Positions 55,128-64,000 of a DNA stretch of 64,000 nt are shown here, piece by piece; position 1 is the first letter of the stretch, and every line of letters begins with the position of its first letter. The stretch lies in the NCBI GenBank assembly GCA_963753685.1, contig CAVWDE010000007.1, forward strand, positions 158,637 through 222,636, read 5' to 3'. The DNA is from DATAOG01 sp963753685 (GTDB lineage Bacteria; Pseudomonadota; Alphaproteobacteria; Geminicoccales; Geminicoccaceae). The notes under the pieces are model-generated. The model was not told the origin of the DNA. It worked only from the letters and a program-made list of their open reading frames with translations, and ran no database searches. The translations under genes and the position numbers were made by a program.

Positions 55128-55647
55128 TGCCGCCGGCCATCCGGCTGCGCGGCCGGTTCTGGCGGATGCTGGCTCCCAAGTGGGCGCACGCGCCGCTCTC
55201 GGGCGAAGGCGCTGCCAAGCGGGGCGGGCGCTTCAATGCGCCGGGGATGCGGCGCTCTACATGTCCGGGGACTTCGTGACCGCGATCGCCGAATACGAGC
55301 AGGATCTCGGGATCCGACCCGGCACGCTCTGCGCCTATCAGGTCGACCTCGCCGGCATCGTCGATCTCTGCGATCCGGCCACCCGGCGCGTCGTCAGGGT
55401 CGAGACGACCGACCTCGGCTGCGCCTGGAAGCACCTCGCGCTCGTCCTCCGCCAGCGCCCGCCGACCTGGGATCTCGCCACCCGTCTCGGCGAGGACGGC
55501 GTCGCGGGAATCCGGGTCCCGTCGACGCGCGTCGTCGCCGGCATCAACCTCGTGCTCTGGCGGTGGAACGATATGGCGGAGCGTCGGGTCGAGGTGCTCG
55601 ATCCGTTTCAGGATCTGCCGCGCGATCAGAGATCTTGGCGCCAGTGA
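55127..55647 (+). CDS. RES-domain toxin, one frameshift
   Basis: This is a RES-domain toxin of about 173 residues; family members degrade NAD+. The start is FWRMLAPKWAHAPLSGEGAA KRGGRFN (the conserved Arg of the GGRFN motif). At about 55,242 one base is missing and the frame resumes AALYMSGDFVTAIAEYEQDL (the Glu region), YQVDLAGIVDLCDPA, then GIRVPSTRVVAGINLVLWRW with the conserved Ser-Thr. It is translationally coupled to the antitoxin. Repaired, all three RES residues (Arg, Glu, Ser) appear present. Confidence 0.85.
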
Positions 55648-55784
55648 GCGACCCCTTCGCAACGCGCCTTCTTGCCAGCGGTCCGATGACCGGATCGAGC
55701 GCTCGCGCCGCTTCCGACCGTGGGCAAATCGAGACTGGATGCCCGCGATCGCGTGATGATATCTTGATATACGGTAGGACGACG

Positions 55785-56018
55785 ATGGCTCAGCTTCTCG
55801 TGCGCGGACTGAAGGAAGAGATCGTTCGCAGGTTGCGCGTGCGCGCCGCCGCACACGGTCGCTCGGTCGAAGCCGAGCACCGCGCCATCCTCGAAGAGGC
55901 CGTCCGCGGACCCCACACCACCGCCGACGCGATCGCGCGGCTGCGACGCAGCCCCATCGCCGACCTCGATCCAGAGGCCCTGCGCGACCGCATGGACACC
56001 GGTCGCGACTTCGATTGA
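55785..56018 (+). CDS. FitA-like ribbon-helix-helix antitoxin
   Basis: This 77-residue antitoxin has the RHH start MAQLLVRGLKEEIVRRLRVR, the FitA helix AAAHGRSVEAEHRAILEEAV, and a C-terminal part ADLDPEALRDRMDTGRDFD that would contact a toxin. It has a TGATGG overlap with a decayed PIN-domain gene, so its original toxin is largely lost. The upstream AT-rich stretch TGATATCTTGATATAC may contain its promoter or operator. It is a third member of the FitA-like family in this window. Confidence 0.88.
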   Translation: MAQLLVRGLKEEIVRRLRVRAAAHGRSVEAEHRAILEEAVRGPHTTADAIARLRRSPIADLDPEALRDRMDTGRDFD

Positions 56019-56295
56019 TGGCTTTTCTGCTCGACACCACGGTCTTGATCGACGTGGGCCGCGCGCGGAGGAGGCGTGAGCGCTTGGTTCGCGGCGCAGG
56101 ATCTGGGCGAACTGTGGCTGTCCACGGGGCCGCTTGATGGGCGAGGGAGCGGCACGCGGTCGAACGCCGCCTACCGACGACGCCAAGATTGCCGCGATCG
56201 TCCTTCGCCACGGACTGACGGTCGTCAGCTCGAATCGACTACATCTCGCGCCTCTGGTGACCGTCTTCGACCCGCGCCTGTCCGGCGAGGGCTGA
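56018..56295 (+). pseudogene. Decayed VapC/FitB-type PIN toxin
   Basis: The start MAFLLDTTVLIDVGRAR is a normal PIN-domain beginning with its Asp. A middle scrap (WFAAQDLGELWLST) and the normal end (DDAKIAAIVLRHGLTVVSSN, then RLHLAPLVTVFDPRLSGEG) lie in other frames. Only about 278 bases are left against about 400 for the family, so internal sequence is missing as well as in-frame continuity. This loss is larger than a single-base error and is a true pseudogene or deletion. The antitoxin before it is intact. Confidence 0.75.
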
Positions 56296-56314
56296 AGAGT
56301 CCCGACAGCGCCGC

Positions 56315-57962
56315 TCACTGATCCGCGCTCTCCAGGACCATTTCGCCCCGCGCCTTCTTGGCCGCGCGTTCGGTGAGCGTGCGGTCGAGCCAGCCGACCT
56401 CCATCTCCGGCACCGAGGACAGCAAGAGCTCGGTGTAGGGATCGTGCGGTGGCGAGAGCACCTCGTGCTTGGGGCCCTGCTCGACCACCCGGCCCTGGTG
56501 CATGACCACGATCGAATCGGCGATCGCCTTGACCGTCGCGAGGTCGTGGGTGATGAACAGATACGCCATCTCGGTCTCGTCCTGCAGGCGCAGCAGCAGG
56601 CGCAGCACGCCGTCGGCGACCTGGGCGTCGAGCGCGCTCGTGACCTCGTCGCAGATGATCACCTCGGGCTCGGCGGCGAGCGCGCGCGCGATGCAGACCC
56701 GCTGCTTCTGGCCGCCCGACAGCTCGGCGGGGTAGCGCCGCGCGAACGCCTTGGGCAGCTCGACGCTGTCCAGCAGCTCCTCGACCCGCCGCGTCGCGCT
56801 CCGACCCCGTGCGGCCGAAGTAGAAAGAAACCGGCCGGCCGATGATCTCCTCGATGGTCTGGCGCGGGTTCAGGGCCACATCCGGCATCTGATAGATCAG
56901 CTGCAGGCGGCGCAGCTGGTCCTTGGTGCGATCCTTGAGCCGGCCCGGCAGCCGCTGCCCTTGCAGATGGATCTCGCCTGCGATCGGCGGCAGGAGGCCG
57001 GTGATGACGCGCGCCAGCGTCGACTTGCCGGAGCCGGATTCGCCGACCACCGCGAGCGTGGTCGAGGGCTCGAGGCGCACCGAGATGTCCTGCAGCGCCA
57101 TGAACTCGCCATAGGCCGCGCTGATGCCGCGCACCTCGGCCGCCGCCAGGCCAGGCGCGTGATGCTCCTTATTCAGCTCGACCCGGCGGACGTTGACCAG
57201 GGCGCGCGTGTAGTCCGCCTGCGGCTCGTAGAGGATCTGCCGGGTCGGCCCCTCCTCGACCCGCTCGCCGTAGCGCAGCACCATGATCCGATCGGCGATC
57301 TGGGCCACCACCGCGAGATCGTGGGTGATGTAGAGGGCAGCCGTGCCCTCATCCCGGATCGCGTCCTTGATCGCCGCCAGCACCTCGATCTGGGTGGTGA
57401 CGTCGAGGGCGGTGGTCGGCTCGTCGAACACGATCAGATGGGGCTTGGCGACCATCGCCATGGCGGTCATGGCGCGCTGCAGCTGGCCGCCCGAGACCTG
57501 ATGCGGGTAGCGCTCGCCGAATTTTTCCGGGTCGGGCAGGCGCAGCTTGCCGAACAGGCGCTTGGCCTCCTGGAGCGCCTGGTCCGGCGCCATGATGCCG
57601 TGGCGGACCGCGGCCTCGGTCACCTGCGCGTTCAGCCGGTGCGCCGGATTGAAGGCGGCGGCCGCCGACTGCGCGACGTAGGCGACGCGCACGCCCCGGA
57701 TGTCGCGCAGGCGCTCGTGCGGGGCGCCCAGCAGCTCGTCGCCGTTCAGCTTGATCGAGCCCCCGGCCAGCCGGCAGCCCTCGCGCGCGTAGCCCAGCGC
57801 CGCGAGCCCGATCGTCGACTTGCCGGCGCCGGACTCGCCGATCAGGCCCAGAACCTCGCCCTTCTGGAGCTCGAGCGACACGCCCTTGACCAGCTCGACC
57901 CATTCCTGGCCCTCGCTCTGGCCCTGGATGCGCAGACCGGAGATCTCGAGCAGCAGTGCCAT
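56315..57962 (-). CDS. Fused two-domain ATPase of a peptide-type ABC importer, one frameshift
   Basis: This single protein of about 548 residues carries both ATPase halves (DppD plus DppF type) of an importer. First half: GLIGESGAGKSTIG, VAYVAQSAAAAFNP, SGGQLQRAMTAM, LIVFDEPTTALD, LYITHDLAVVA. Second half: AVVGESGSGKSTLA, QMPDVALNPRQT, then after a one-base shift at about 56,808 SGGQKQRVCIARALA, VIICDEVTSALDAQVADG, LFITHDLATV and the family tail HDPYTELLLSSVPEM. It is last of the operon on the minus strand, 2 bases after the dppC-type gene. Confidence 0.88.
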
Positions 57963-57964
57963 CC

Positions 57965-58779
57965 TCAGGCCCTCCGCCGCGCGGTCGAGGACCGGCGCAG
58001 CTGCCAGTCGACCACCAGGTTGACGCCGACCGTCAGGATCGCGATCGCGGCCGCCGGGATCAGCGGCACGATCAGGCCGAAGCTGATGGCGTTGGCATTG
58101 TCGCGCACCATGCCGCCCCAGTCGGCCGCCGGCGGCTGGATGCCGAGGCCAAGGAAGCTGAGCGAGGACTAGGAACAGGAAGGCAAAGCAGAAGCGCAGG
58201 CCGAACTCCGCGATCAAGGGCGGCAAGCGTGTTGGGCAGGACCTCGCGGGTGATCACCCAGCCCAGCCCCTCGCCCCGCAGGCGCGCGACCTCGACGAAG
58301 TCCATGACCGCGACATCCATCGCGACCGCCCGCGACAGGCGGAACACGCGGGTCGAATCGAGCACCGCGATCACCAGGATCAAAACGATCACCGAGGGCG
58401 GCAGGACCGAGAGGATCACGAGCGCGAAGATCAGGGTCGGGATCGCCATCAGCGTGTCGATCGCGCGGCTGAGCGCGTGATCGATCCAGCCGCCGACCAC
58501 CGCGGCCAGGAAGCCCAGCGCCATGCCGATCGCGAACGACAGGAGTGCCGCGGCGAGCGCCACCCCGATGGTGCGCGAGGCGCCCCAGAGCAGCCGGGTC
58601 AGGATGTCCCGGCCGAGGCTGTCGGTGCCGAGCAGGAACTGCGCCGAGAACGGCTCCCAGACGTCGCCCACCACCTGCGACTCGCCGTAGGGTGCGAGGA
58701 ACGGGCCGAACAGCGCCATCAGCGCGAACAAGAGGATGATCGCGAAGCCGACGATGGTGCTGACCGACATCCCGCGCAT
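57965..58779 (-). CDS. Peptide-type ABC importer permease (DppC type), two frameshifts
   Basis: This inner-membrane permease is about 270 residues. The start MRGMSVSTIVGFAIILLFAL is followed by QFLLGTDSLGRDILTRLLWG, the DppC signature, and membrane segments to DFVEVARLRGEGLGWVITRE (EAA loop) and VLPNTL. At about 58,225 and 58,172 the frame shifts: PLIAEFGLRFCFAFLFL, then SSLSFLGLGIQPPAADWGGM and VPLIPAAAIAILTVGVNLVV DWQLRR to the stop. Repaired, the protein is of normal length and order. It starts 4 bases after the dppB-type gene ends. Confidence 0.88.
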
Positions 58780-58783
58780 GGGC

Positions 58784-59740
58784 TTACCTCGGATGCCGCA
58801 GGCGCGGGTTGGCGACGATCGAGAGGATGTCGGCGGTGAGGTTGAGCAGCACGTAGGTGGCGGCGAAGATCAGCCCGCAGGCCTGGACCACGGGCACGTC
58901 GCGCTTGGAGACGGCATCGACCATCAGCTGGCCCATGCCCGGGTAGACGAACACCACCTCGACCACCACGACGCCGACCACGAGGTAGGCGAGGTTGAGC
59001 ACCACGACGTTGATGATCGGCGAGAGCGCGTTCGGCAGAGCGTGGCGGAAGATGATGCGCGAGCGCGACACGCCCTTGAGCTCGGCCATCTCGATGTAGG
59101 GGCTCGACATGACGTTGATCACCGCGGCGCGGGTCATGCGCATCATGTGCGCGATCACGACCAGGGCCAGCGTCGCGACCGGCAAGGCGACCGCCGCGAG
59201 CTTCTGGCCGAGGCCCATGCCGTCGTAGACGCTGGCGATCGAGGGCGCCCACAAGAGCTTCACCGCGAAGATGAAGATCAGGATGTAGCCAATGAAGAAT
59301 TCCGGCATCGAGATCGCCGAGAGGGTCACGATCGAAATCGTCTTGTCGAGCCAGGTCTCGCGGAAGCGGGCCGCGATCAGCCCGAGCAGGATGGCGATCG
59401 GCACCGCGACCAGCGCCGCCATCGAGGCCAGGAACAGCGTGTTGCCGAGCCGGCCCGAGATCATCTTGGTGATCGGCTCGCGGTTGGCGAGCGAGGTGCC
59501 GAGGTCGCCCTCGAGCGAGTGGCCGAGCCAGTCGGCGTAGCGGACGTAGGCCGGGCGGTCGAGGTTGAGGTCCTTGCGGATCGCGGCCACCGCCTCGGGC
59601 GTGGCGCTCTGCCCGAGGATCGCCTGGGCGACGTCGCCCGGCAAAAGCTGGGTCCCGGCGAAGATCAGGACCGAGACCACGAACAGCGTGAGGACGCCCA
59701 GCGCCAGGCGCTGGGCGATCAGGCGCAACAGGCCCGACAT
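58784..59740 (-). CDS. Peptide-type ABC importer permease (DppB type)
   Basis: This 318-residue permease opens LRLIAQRLALGVLTLFVVSV with TQLLPGDVAQAILGQSATPE, and about six membrane segments. The EAA loop is EMAELKGVSRSRIIFRHALP NALSP. It ends in a membrane helix and ADILSIVANPRLRHPR. No frameshift is seen. It is the second gene of the operon after the binding protein (27 bases apart). Confidence 0.94.
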   Translation of the reverse strand: MSGLLRLIAQRLALGVLTLFVVSVLIFAGTQLLPGDVAQAILGQSATPEAVAAIRKDLNLDRPAYVRYADWLGHSLEGDLGTSLANREPITKMISGRLGNTLFLASMAALVAVPIAILLGLIAARFRETWLDKTISIVTLSAISMPEFFIGYILIFIFAVKLLWAPSIASVYDGMGLGQKLAAVALPVATLALVVIAHMMRMTRAAVINVMSSPYIEMAELKGVSRSRIIFRHALPNALSPIINVVVLNLAYLVVGVVVVEVVFVYPGMGQLMVDAVSKRDVPVVQACGLIFAATYVLLNLTADILSIVANPRLRHPR

Positions 59741-59766
59741 GGGGTGGGGCCTTGGCGGCCGGGTCC

Positions 59767-61339
59767 TCAGGACGTGAAGTAGAGCTGCTCCGCGCAGCGC
59801 AAGCCCGTCAGCACCGGCGCCGGCACGAACCCGCCGATGTTGTCGCGCGCGCCGAACAGGAAGTTGTTGAACATCGGGATGATCTCGCCGCCATCCTCGT
59901 AAATCATCATCTGCAGGTCGTGGTACATCTGCTTGCGCTTGCCGGTGTCGAGCTCGGCGCGCGCCTGCTTGAGCAGCTGGTCGAAGGCCGGCCGCTTCCA
60001 GAACGACTCGTTCCAGGCGGCATCCGACTGGTAGGCGACCGACATCATCAGATCGGCGGTCGGCCGGCCGCCCCAGTAGGAGCCGCAGAACGGCTTGACC
60101 AGCCAGACGTTCGACCAGTAGCCGTCGGCCGGCTCGCGCTGGACGTTGAGCGTGATCCCGGCCTTGGCGAGGTGCTCCTTGTAGAGCGTCGCCGCGTCGA
60201 CCGCACCGGTGAACGCGGCATCCGCGATCGACAGCGTGATCGGCCCGCTGGCGCCCGACTTGCCGAAGTGGAACTTCGCCTTGTCCGGATCATAGGGGCG
60301 CTGCGGGATGTCCGCGGCGTAGAACGGGTCGAACGTCGGCACCGGCTGGTCGTTGCCGATCTTGCCGTAGCCGCGCAGGATCTTGCTGACCAGATCCTCG
60401 CGATCGATGCCGTACTTGAGCGCGAGCCTCAGGTCATTGTTGTCGAAGGGCGGCGTGTCGCAGCGCATCGGGAAGGTGTAGTGGCCGGCGCTCGGCACGT
60501 CGAACACCTGCATGTGCGGCATGCGCTTGAGCAGGCCGACGGTCTTGGGGTCGAGGCGGTTGATGAAGTGCACCGCCCCGGTCTGCAAGGCACTGGTGCG
60601 GGCGGTCAGGTCGTTGATCGCCAGCGTCTCGACCGAATTGACGTGGCCGCGCCCTTCCTTCCAGTAGTTCGGGTTGCGCTTGGCCAGCGTGCGCACGCCC
60701 GGCTCGAAGGTCTCGATGGTGAACGGGCCGGTGCCGACCGGCTTGTTGAAGTCGGTGCCCTCGGGCACGATCAAGAGGTGATAGTCGGACATGATGTAGG
60801 GCAGGTCGGCGTTGCCGGCGTCGAGCACCACGGTGAGCTCGTGCGGGTCGCTCGCCTTGAGGTCCTTGATCACCTGCAGATAGCCCTGCGCGCCCGATTT
60901 CGAATCCGCGCCCCGGTGGTGATCGATCGAGTAGATGACGTCCTTGGCCGTCATCTCCTTGCCGTTGGTGAACGGGACGCCCTTGCGCAGCTTGAAGGTC
61001 CACTGCGTGGCATCCGCGTTCGGCTCCCAGCTCTCGGCGAGCTCGGGGATGGTCTTGTTGTGCTCGTCGAGCTCGACCAGGGGGTTGCCCCACTGGTAGC
61101 CGACCGTCTGCATGTAGTTGGCGGTGTAGGTCGCCGGGTCGAGGCTGTCGGTGGCGCCGGCGCTGTCGATGCCGAGCTTGAGGTCGCCGCCCTTCTTGGG
61201 CGTGTCCGCGAACGCCCGGCCGGCCAGCGAGGTCGCGAGCGCGCTGCTCGACCCCGAGCGCCGCCGCCCGCTCCATGAACTCGCGCCGCCGCATTCCGTT
61301 GTGTGCCAGCAGACGCTGCAATTCGATTTCGCCGGACAT
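59767..61339 (-). CDS. Solute-binding protein of a peptide-type ABC importer (family 5), frameshift in signal region
   Basis: This is a periplasmic binding protein of the DppA/OppA type, about 524 residues. An N-terminal leader MSGEIELQRLLAHNGMRRRE with FMERAAALG looks like a Tat-type signal. At about 61,255 the frame shifts one base and resumes SSALATSLAGRAFADTPKKG. Mature motifs: PLVELDEHNKTIPELAESWE, WTFKLRKGVPFTNGKEMTAK DVIYSIDH (family 5 signature), and ALKYGIDREDLVSKILRGYG. It is first in its operon and divergent from the MttB-type gene, sharing about 134 bases of promoter region. Given the neighbour, methylated amines such as betaines are possible ligands. Confidence 0.9.
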
Positions 61340-61473
61340 TGGAGCCTCCGTTGTCATTGCCAGCCGGTTCATGTCTGTTGAGTTTGACGGACTGGAGCAA
61401 TGTCGCAATGGGAAGCTCGGGAAGCGCTGCGGCCCGGGCTCATCCGCGGGGGGCGGTCCATGGGAACAGGCAA

Positions 61474-63039
61474 ATGAGTAGCGATGCCTCGGTCGAGACG
61501 CGCCGGCGCGGCGGGCGGGTGGCGCGCCAGGCGTTGCGGGCGGCGCCGCAGCCCGAGGCCGAGCGCGCGGTGCGCCCGGGGCTCGAGGGCGGGCGCTACC
61601 GGCCGCTCGCCGAGGCCGATCTCGTGCGGATCCACGGCGCCGTGCTCGACGTGCTGGAGCAGATCGGGCTCGGCGAGGCGATCCCGTCGACGATCGAGCT
61701 GATCACCGCTTCCGGCGGCCGCATGAACGAGCACGGCCGGCTGGTCCTGCCGCGCGCCCTGGTCGAGGACGTGATCGCACGGGCGCCGCGGCGCTTTCCG
61801 CTCTGCGGCCAGCTCCCGAAGCACGACCTGGAGCCCTGGGGCAAGCGGGTCTATTTCGGCACCGCGGGGGCGGCCGTGCACATGGTCGACCCGACGACCG
61901 GCGACTACCGCGAATTCGACGCTCGCCGACCTGTACGACGCCGCGCGCCTGGTCGACGCGCTCGAGCACATCCACTTCTTCCAGCGCTCGATCGTCTGCC
62001 GCGACATGGTCGACCCCTACGATCTCGACCTCAACACCGCTTATGCCTGCGTCGCCGGCACCGCCAAGCACGTCGGCACGAGCTTCACCCAGGTCCGGCA
62101 CGTCGAGGACGCGCTCGCGATGCTGCACCTGATCGCGGGCGGCGAGGCCGCCTGGCGGGCGCGGCCGTTCGTCTCGATGTCGAGCTGCTTCGTCGTGCCG
62201 CCGCTCCGCTTCGCCGAGGACGCCTGCCGCTGCCTGGAGGCGGGCGTGCGCGGCGGCATGCCGATCCTCCTGCTACCCGCCGGCCAGGCCGGCGCCACCA
62301 GCCCCGCAGCGCTCGCCGGCGCCGTCGTCCAGGAGATCGCCGAGGCGCTGGCAGGCCTGGTCTACGTCGATGCGATCCGCCGCGGCGCGCCCGCGATCCT
62401 CGGCCCCTGGCCGTTCGTCTCGGATCTGCGCACCGGCGCCATGTCCGGCGGCAGCGGCGAGCAGGCGCTCCTGATGGCGGCCTGCGCCCAGATGGGCCAC
62501 TTTTACGACCTCACCGTCGGCGTCGCCTCGGGCATGACCGACGCCAAGCTCCGGACGCGCAATCGGGCTACGAGAAGGGCTACAACCACGCGCTGGTCGG
62601 CAATTCCGGCGCCAACCTGATCTACGAATCGGCCGGCATGCACGCGAGCCTGCTCGGCTTTTGCACCGAAAGCCTGGTGATCGACAACGATGCGATCGGT
62701 GCGACCCTGCGCACGATCCGCGGCATCGAGGTCGACGACCAGACGCTCTCGGTGGAGGTGATGCGCGAGGCCTGCATCGGCGGCCCTGGCCACTACCTCG
62801 GCCACCCGCAGACGCTCGCCCGCATGCAGACCGACTACCTCTACCCGCTGATCGGCGACCGCACGAGCCCGAAGGAATGGGTCGAGCAGGGCTCGCCCAC
62901 GATCGTCGAGCGCGCGATCCGGAAAACCCGGGAAATCCTGGATAGCCACTTCCCGCGCCACCTGCCGGATGCCATCGACCGCGAGATCCGCGCCCGCCTG
63001 CCGATCAAGCTGCCGCGCGAGCGCATGGGGCGAAGCTGA
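61474..63039 (+). CDS. Trimethylamine methyltransferase (MttB) family protein, two frameshifts
   Basis: This is an MttB-superfamily methyltransferase of about 520 residues, the group that moves methyl groups from (quaternary) amines to a corrinoid protein. There is no in-frame TAG, so it is the non-pyrrolysine type seen in betaine demethylation. Start region: RYRPLAEADLVRIHGAVLDV LEQIG. A shift at about 61,926 (extra G) and another at about 62,569 (missing C) cancel. Middle: IVCRDMVDPYDLDLNTAYAC, SSCFVVPPLRFAEDACRC. End: GHYLGHPQTLARMQTDYLYP. The start codon was chosen by homology. No corrinoid-protein gene is visible here. Confidence 0.88.
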   Translation: MSSDASVETRRRGGRVARQALRAAPQPEAERAVRPGLEGGRYRPLAEADLVRIHGAVLDVLEQIGLGEAIPSTIELITASGGRMNEHGRLVLPRALVEDVIARAPRRFPLCGQLPKHDLEPWGKRVYFGTAGAAVHMVDPTTGDYREFDARRPVRRRAPGRRARAHPLLPALDRLPRHGRPLRSRPQHRLCLRRRHRQARRHELHPGPARRGRARDAAPDRGRRGRLAGAAVRLDVELLRRAAAPLRRGRLPLPGGGRARRHADPPATRRPGRRHQPRSARRRRRPGDRRGAGRPGLRRCDPPRRARDPRPLAVRLGSAHRRHVRRQRRAGAPDGGLRPDGPLLRPHRRRRLGHDRRQAPDAQSGYEKGYNHALVGNSGANLIYESAGMHASLLGFCTESLVIDNDAIGATLRTIRGIEVDDQTLSVEVMREACIGGPGHYLGHPQTLARMQTDYLYPLIGDRTSPKEWVEQGSPTIVERAIRKTREILDSHFPRHLPDAIDREIRARLPIKLPRERMGRS

Positions 63040-64000
63040 TGGCCGACCATGCCCGCGTGGTGATCATCGGCGGCGGGGCGGTCGGCTGCAGCGCGCTCTA
63101 TCACCTGGCGCTGCAAGGCTGGACCGAGTGCATCCTGATCGAGCGCGCCGAGCTGACCTCGGGCTCGACCTGGCACGCCGCCGGCAATTGTCCCACGTTC
63201 TCGACCAGCTGGAACGTGATCAAGCTCCAGCGCTACGGCAACCAGCTGTACGCCCGGCTCGCAGCCGAGGGCGAGCCGCCGCTCACCTGGCATCCGACCG
63301 GCTCGATCCGGCTCGCCCACGGCCGTGACCGCATGGACGAGTTCCGCCGCGACTCTGCCATGGCGCGGACCCAGGGCCTCGATCTCGCGCTCATCACGCC
63401 CAGGGAGGCGCGCGAGCTCTATCCCTTCCTCGAGCTCGACGACCTCGAGGGCGCGCTGTTCGATCCCTACGACGGGGACGTCATCCAAGCCAGCTGACCC
63501 AGGCGTTCGCCAGGCGCGCGCGCGAGCGGGGCTGCGAGATCCGCCGCTTCACGCGGGTGACCGGCATCGAGCCGCGTTTGGGCGGGACCTGGCGGGTGAT
63601 CACAAACGGGGAAAAATCGACTGCGAGGTCCTGGTCAACGCCGCGGGCTACCGGGCCGGCGAGATCATGGCCATGGTCGGCGAGCCGCTGCCGATCGTCG
63701 CCATGTCGCACCAGTATCTGGTGACGGAGAGCATCCCGGAGCTCGAGGCGCGCGCGGAAAAACTGCCGCTGCTGCGCGATCCCGACGTCTCCTACTATCT
63801 GCGCCAGGAGCGCGCGGGCCTCCTGCTCGGACCCTACGAGTGGCAGGCGCGCCCGCACTGGCTGGACGGCATTCCCGAGGATTTCGCGAACCAGCTGTTC
63901 GCCGACGACCTCGACCGCCTGGAGCCCTACATCGAGGCCGCGATCGCGCGCGTGCCGATCCTGGGGACGGTCGGCGTCCAGCGGGTGATCAACGGCCCGA
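63039..64000 (+). CDS. Dimethylglycine/sarcosine dehydrogenase-like FAD oxidoreductase, 3' end outside window, two frameshifts
   Basis: This is the N-terminal part of a DAO-fold FAD enzyme, family of dimethylglycine and sarcosine dehydrogenases. FAD motif: ARVVIIGGGAVGCSALYHLA, then ERAELTSGSTWHAAGNCP with the His used for covalent FAD in this family. Shifts at about 63,484 (a missing G, giving an early stop as written) and about 63,617. The later frames give LTQAFARRARERGCEIRRFT and LVNAAGYRAGEIMAMVGEPL, then HQYLVTESIPELE. ATG overlaps the MttB stop (TGATG). It would demethylate N-methyl amino acids, passing methyl groups to folate. Confidence 0.88.

Overview
The window looks like a chromosomal piece of a GC-rich Alphaproteobacterium, probably from or near the Rhodospirillales/Geminicoccales, or an uncultured relative. 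The evidence is very high GC with GC-rich third positions, alphaproteobacterial families (glnB-glnA pair, split methylenetetrahydrofolate reductase, entericidin-type lipoprotein, M81 peptidase, BKACE enzymes) and many ABC uptake systems. No rRNA, phage genes or CRISPR array is visible. The only RNA gene found is tRNA-His(GTG). The taxonomic placement is inference.

Left third (1-21.6 kb): the end of a dipeptide-type ABC importer, whose two ATPase genes are separated by an opposed hicAB toxin-antitoxin pair. Next come an unknown membrane protein, a papain-like (C1) protease with a chagasin-type (I42) inhibitor gene just upstream, a sugar-type ABC importer without its ATPase, a two-gene methylenetetrahydrofolate reductase, an alpha/beta hydrolase, O-acetylhomoserine sulfhydrylase, an old-yellow-enzyme oxidoreductase, an unrecognised duplicated-domain protein, a class III nucleotide cyclase, and pyrB with a dihydroorotase-like partner that lacks the first metal ligands.

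Middle (21.6-38.6 kb): a GDSL hydrolase / Tat protein / GMC oxidoreductase block sits between imperfect direct repeats, one of which is the 3' end of malate synthase G; this looks like an inserted island. A MerR-like regulator with its own operator-promoter, an M81 peptidase, a SPOR protein, tRNA-His and glnB-glnA follow. A REP-associated tyrosine transposase lies inside inverted arrays of a 13-base motif, with its own 3' end duplicated. Two divergent small secreted proteins share one cysteine-containing domain. A glutamate symporter (gltS) closes this part.

Right part (38.6-64 kb): at about 39.0 kb a 5'-less LacI-type regulator abuts a 5'-less fatty-acid desaturase, which is a rearrangement or misassembly point. 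To the right the theme is quaternary amines and methyl groups: a carnitine cluster (BKACE, L-carnitine dehydrogenase, acyl-CoA dehydrogenase, ADP-forming-type acyl-CoA ligase, CaiD), choline sulfatase (betC), and a peptide-type ABC importer divergent from an MttB-family methyltransferase and a dimethylglycine-dehydrogenase-like oxidase. Toxin-antitoxin genes are scattered through it: fitB with two tandem fitA-like antitoxins, Xre-RES, and a FitA-like antitoxin with a decayed VapC.

A global feature is the large number of single-base frameshifts, with good protein similarity on both sides of each shift. They are rare left of 38.6 kb and dense to the right of it. Most are probably sequencing or assembly indels, so affected genes are listed as single loci with the shift positions given.
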